NCBI GenBank assembly: GCA_947479455.1
Contig: CANJZE010000004.1
Coordinates: 1-64,000 of the forward strand
DNA from: Bacteroidota bacterium
Lineage (GTDB): Bacteria > Bacteroidota > Bacteroidia > Chitinophagales > LD1
DNA: 64,000 nucleotides
Direction of reading: 5' to 3'
The notes under the pieces are model-generated. The model saw only the letters and a program-made list of their open reading frames with translations. It searched no databases and was not told where the DNA came from. The position numbers were made by a program, and so were the translations under genes. The stretch's first letter is position 1; each line of letters starts with the position of its first letter. Positions 63,186-64,000 of the stretch are shown in pieces.

Positions 63186-63237
63186 ATGTCATCCTGAGCT
63201 TGTCGAAGGATGCGCTTCGACAGGCTCAGCGTGACAT
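63186..63237. repeat. Short palindromic intergenic element (ATGTCATCCTGAGC ends)
   Basis: A 52-base near-perfect inverted repeat: ATGTCATCCTGAGCTTGTCG opposite CGACAGGCTCAGCGTGACAT, with a short centre. It fills the gap between the convergent acylase and glycosyltransferase genes, and shares its ends with the longer element at 55793. Such elements are frequent between convergent genes in Bacteroidota and may act as bidirectional terminators. Confidence 0.75.
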
Positions 63238-63241
63238 ACTT

Positions 63242-63976
63242 TTATTTTTTTCGGTAATCCGAAAAGAAACTGTTCCACTGAATCTGGAGCACTCCTAAAA
63301 TTCCTTCTTTAATAATGTTGCGGCTCATTTTTGAAACGCCTTCAACGCGCTCGGTAAAAACGATAGGCACTTCAACAATTTTGAAACCGAGTTTGCGTGC
63401 CGCAAATTTCATTTCAATTTGAAAAGCGTAACCCACGAAACGAATTTTATTTAAATCAATCGTTTCTAAAACATTTCGCTTGTAACAAATAAAACCGGCA
63501 GTAGGGTCTTGTATTTTTATACCTGTTACAAAATTTACATAGCGTGAAGCATTCTTCGATAAACGGATTCTGTCTTTCGGCCAGTTGATAAAACCACCCC
63601 CTTTTACATAACGCGAGCCAACTGCCAAATCAAAATTTCCATTCTTACACGCATCATGCAAACGAACTAAATCATCGGGGTTGTGACTGAAATCGCAATC
63701 CATTTCAAAAATAAATTCGTAGCTTTTTTCGAGTGCAAAGCGGAAACCTGCAATGTAAGCCGTTCCGAGTCCTTGCTTGCCGCTGCGTTCAATCAGAAAA
63801 AGTTTACCGGCAAATTCAGCTTGAAGTTGTTTTACTTTCTGTGCAGTTCCGTCAGGAGAACCATCATCAATAATCAGCAAATCAAAAACGTGCGGTAATG
63901 AGAAAACCTTACGCACCATTTTTTCAATGTTGCCCAGTTCGTTGTAAGTAGGAATAATAATGAGACTATCGCTCAA
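63242..63976 (-). CDS. Polyprenol-phosphate mannosyltransferase-like GT2 enzyme
   Basis: 244 residues, family 2, DPM1-like. Seen: IIIPTYNELGNIEKMVRKVF, LLIIDDGSPDGTAQKV, RSGKQGLGTAYIAGFRFAL, FIFEMDCDFSHNPDDL (DXD in DCD), VGSRYVKGGGFINWPKDR and the C-terminal IVFTERVEGVSKMSRNIIKEG. No C-terminal membrane helices, so it is a short single-domain form. It should transfer a sugar from a nucleotide donor to a polyprenyl phosphate at the cytoplasmic side of the membrane. In Bacteroidota these can supply protein O-glycosylation or surface sugars. The convergent acylase gene ends about 60 bases away, across a palindromic element. Confidence 0.93.
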   Translation of the reverse strand: MSDSLIIIPTYNELGNIEKMVRKVFSLPHVFDLLIIDDGSPDGTAQKVKQLQAEFAGKLFLIERSGKQGLGTAYIAGFRFALEKSYEFIFEMDCDFSHNPDDLVRLHDACKNGNFDLAVGSRYVKGGGFINWPKDRIRLSKNASRYVNFVTGIKIQDPTAGFICYKRNVLETIDLNKIRFVGYAFQIEMKFAARKLGFKIVEVPIVFTERVEGVSKMSRNIIKEGILGVLQIQWNSFFSDYRKK

Positions 63977-64000
63977 AACACAGGTTTAGAAAATTAGAAA

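Overview
The window looks like a chromosomal segment of a Bacteroidota bacterium, probably of the Sphingobacteriia/Chitinophagia/Saprospiria type. The signs are eight proteins that end in type IX secretion (T9SS) sorting domains, the T9SS components PorQ and PorP/SprF, SprB repeats, many lipoproteins with a short signal and lipobox Cys, and promoters of the TTG-N17-23-TAnnTTTG type. The sequence is AT-rich and gene-dense. No stretch without a gene exceeds 300 bases.

Layout. 1-6.6 kb: end of a TonB-dependent receptor, an HMA-DUF4396 protein, a DUF2167 protein, murQ, a small tRNA locus (one intact tRNA-Arg, two tRNA-derived remnants, a GIY-YIG gene), a cyclophilin-FKBP lipoprotein, an NrnA-type phosphoesterase and a frameshifted lipoprotein gene. 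6.8-17.6 kb: a 1418-residue adhesin-like T9SS cargo, small exported proteins, waaA, tyrS, a divergent intergenic region with three DnaA boxes, and an AIM24-family gene. 17.8-31 kb: a 1711-residue SprB-repeat cargo, a fibronectin-like cargo, a glycosyltransferase, PspC, a YyaL-type thioredoxin-domain protein and a helical-repeat/TPR pair. 31-36.2 kb: a putative barrel protein, a beta-helix lipoprotein, queE, two lipoproteins and porQ. 36.4-42 kb: a 1521-residue PKD cargo translationally coupled to a porP/sprF-like gene. 42-53.5 kb: mostly housekeeping genes (VOC protein, NAD(P)HX repair enzyme, yidC, metallophosphoesterase, thrA, rmuC, Smr protein) plus one T9SS cargo and an unlisted 38-residue membrane microprotein. 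53.6-64 kb: a PKD cargo, ahcY, a copper-monooxygenase-like cargo divergent from an M64-like metallopeptidase cargo, a penicillin acylase-family protein and a dolichol-phosphate-mannose-synthase-like glycosyltransferase.

Theme. The accessory content is dominated by proteins exported through the Sec system and then T9SS. Four carry type B (gliding-motility-associated) C-termini and four carry type A C-termini. PorQ and a PorP/SprF protein from the same system are encoded here.

I see no CRISPR array, prophage, transposase or defence island. The most unusual signals are small: tRNA remnants, one with a clean 28-bp palindrome in its T loop; an inverted repeat that encodes the signal peptide of the SprF-like protein; a tight DnaA-box cluster; a family of palindromic intergenic elements; and a secreted copper-monooxygenase-like protein with a cytochrome c-like N-terminus.
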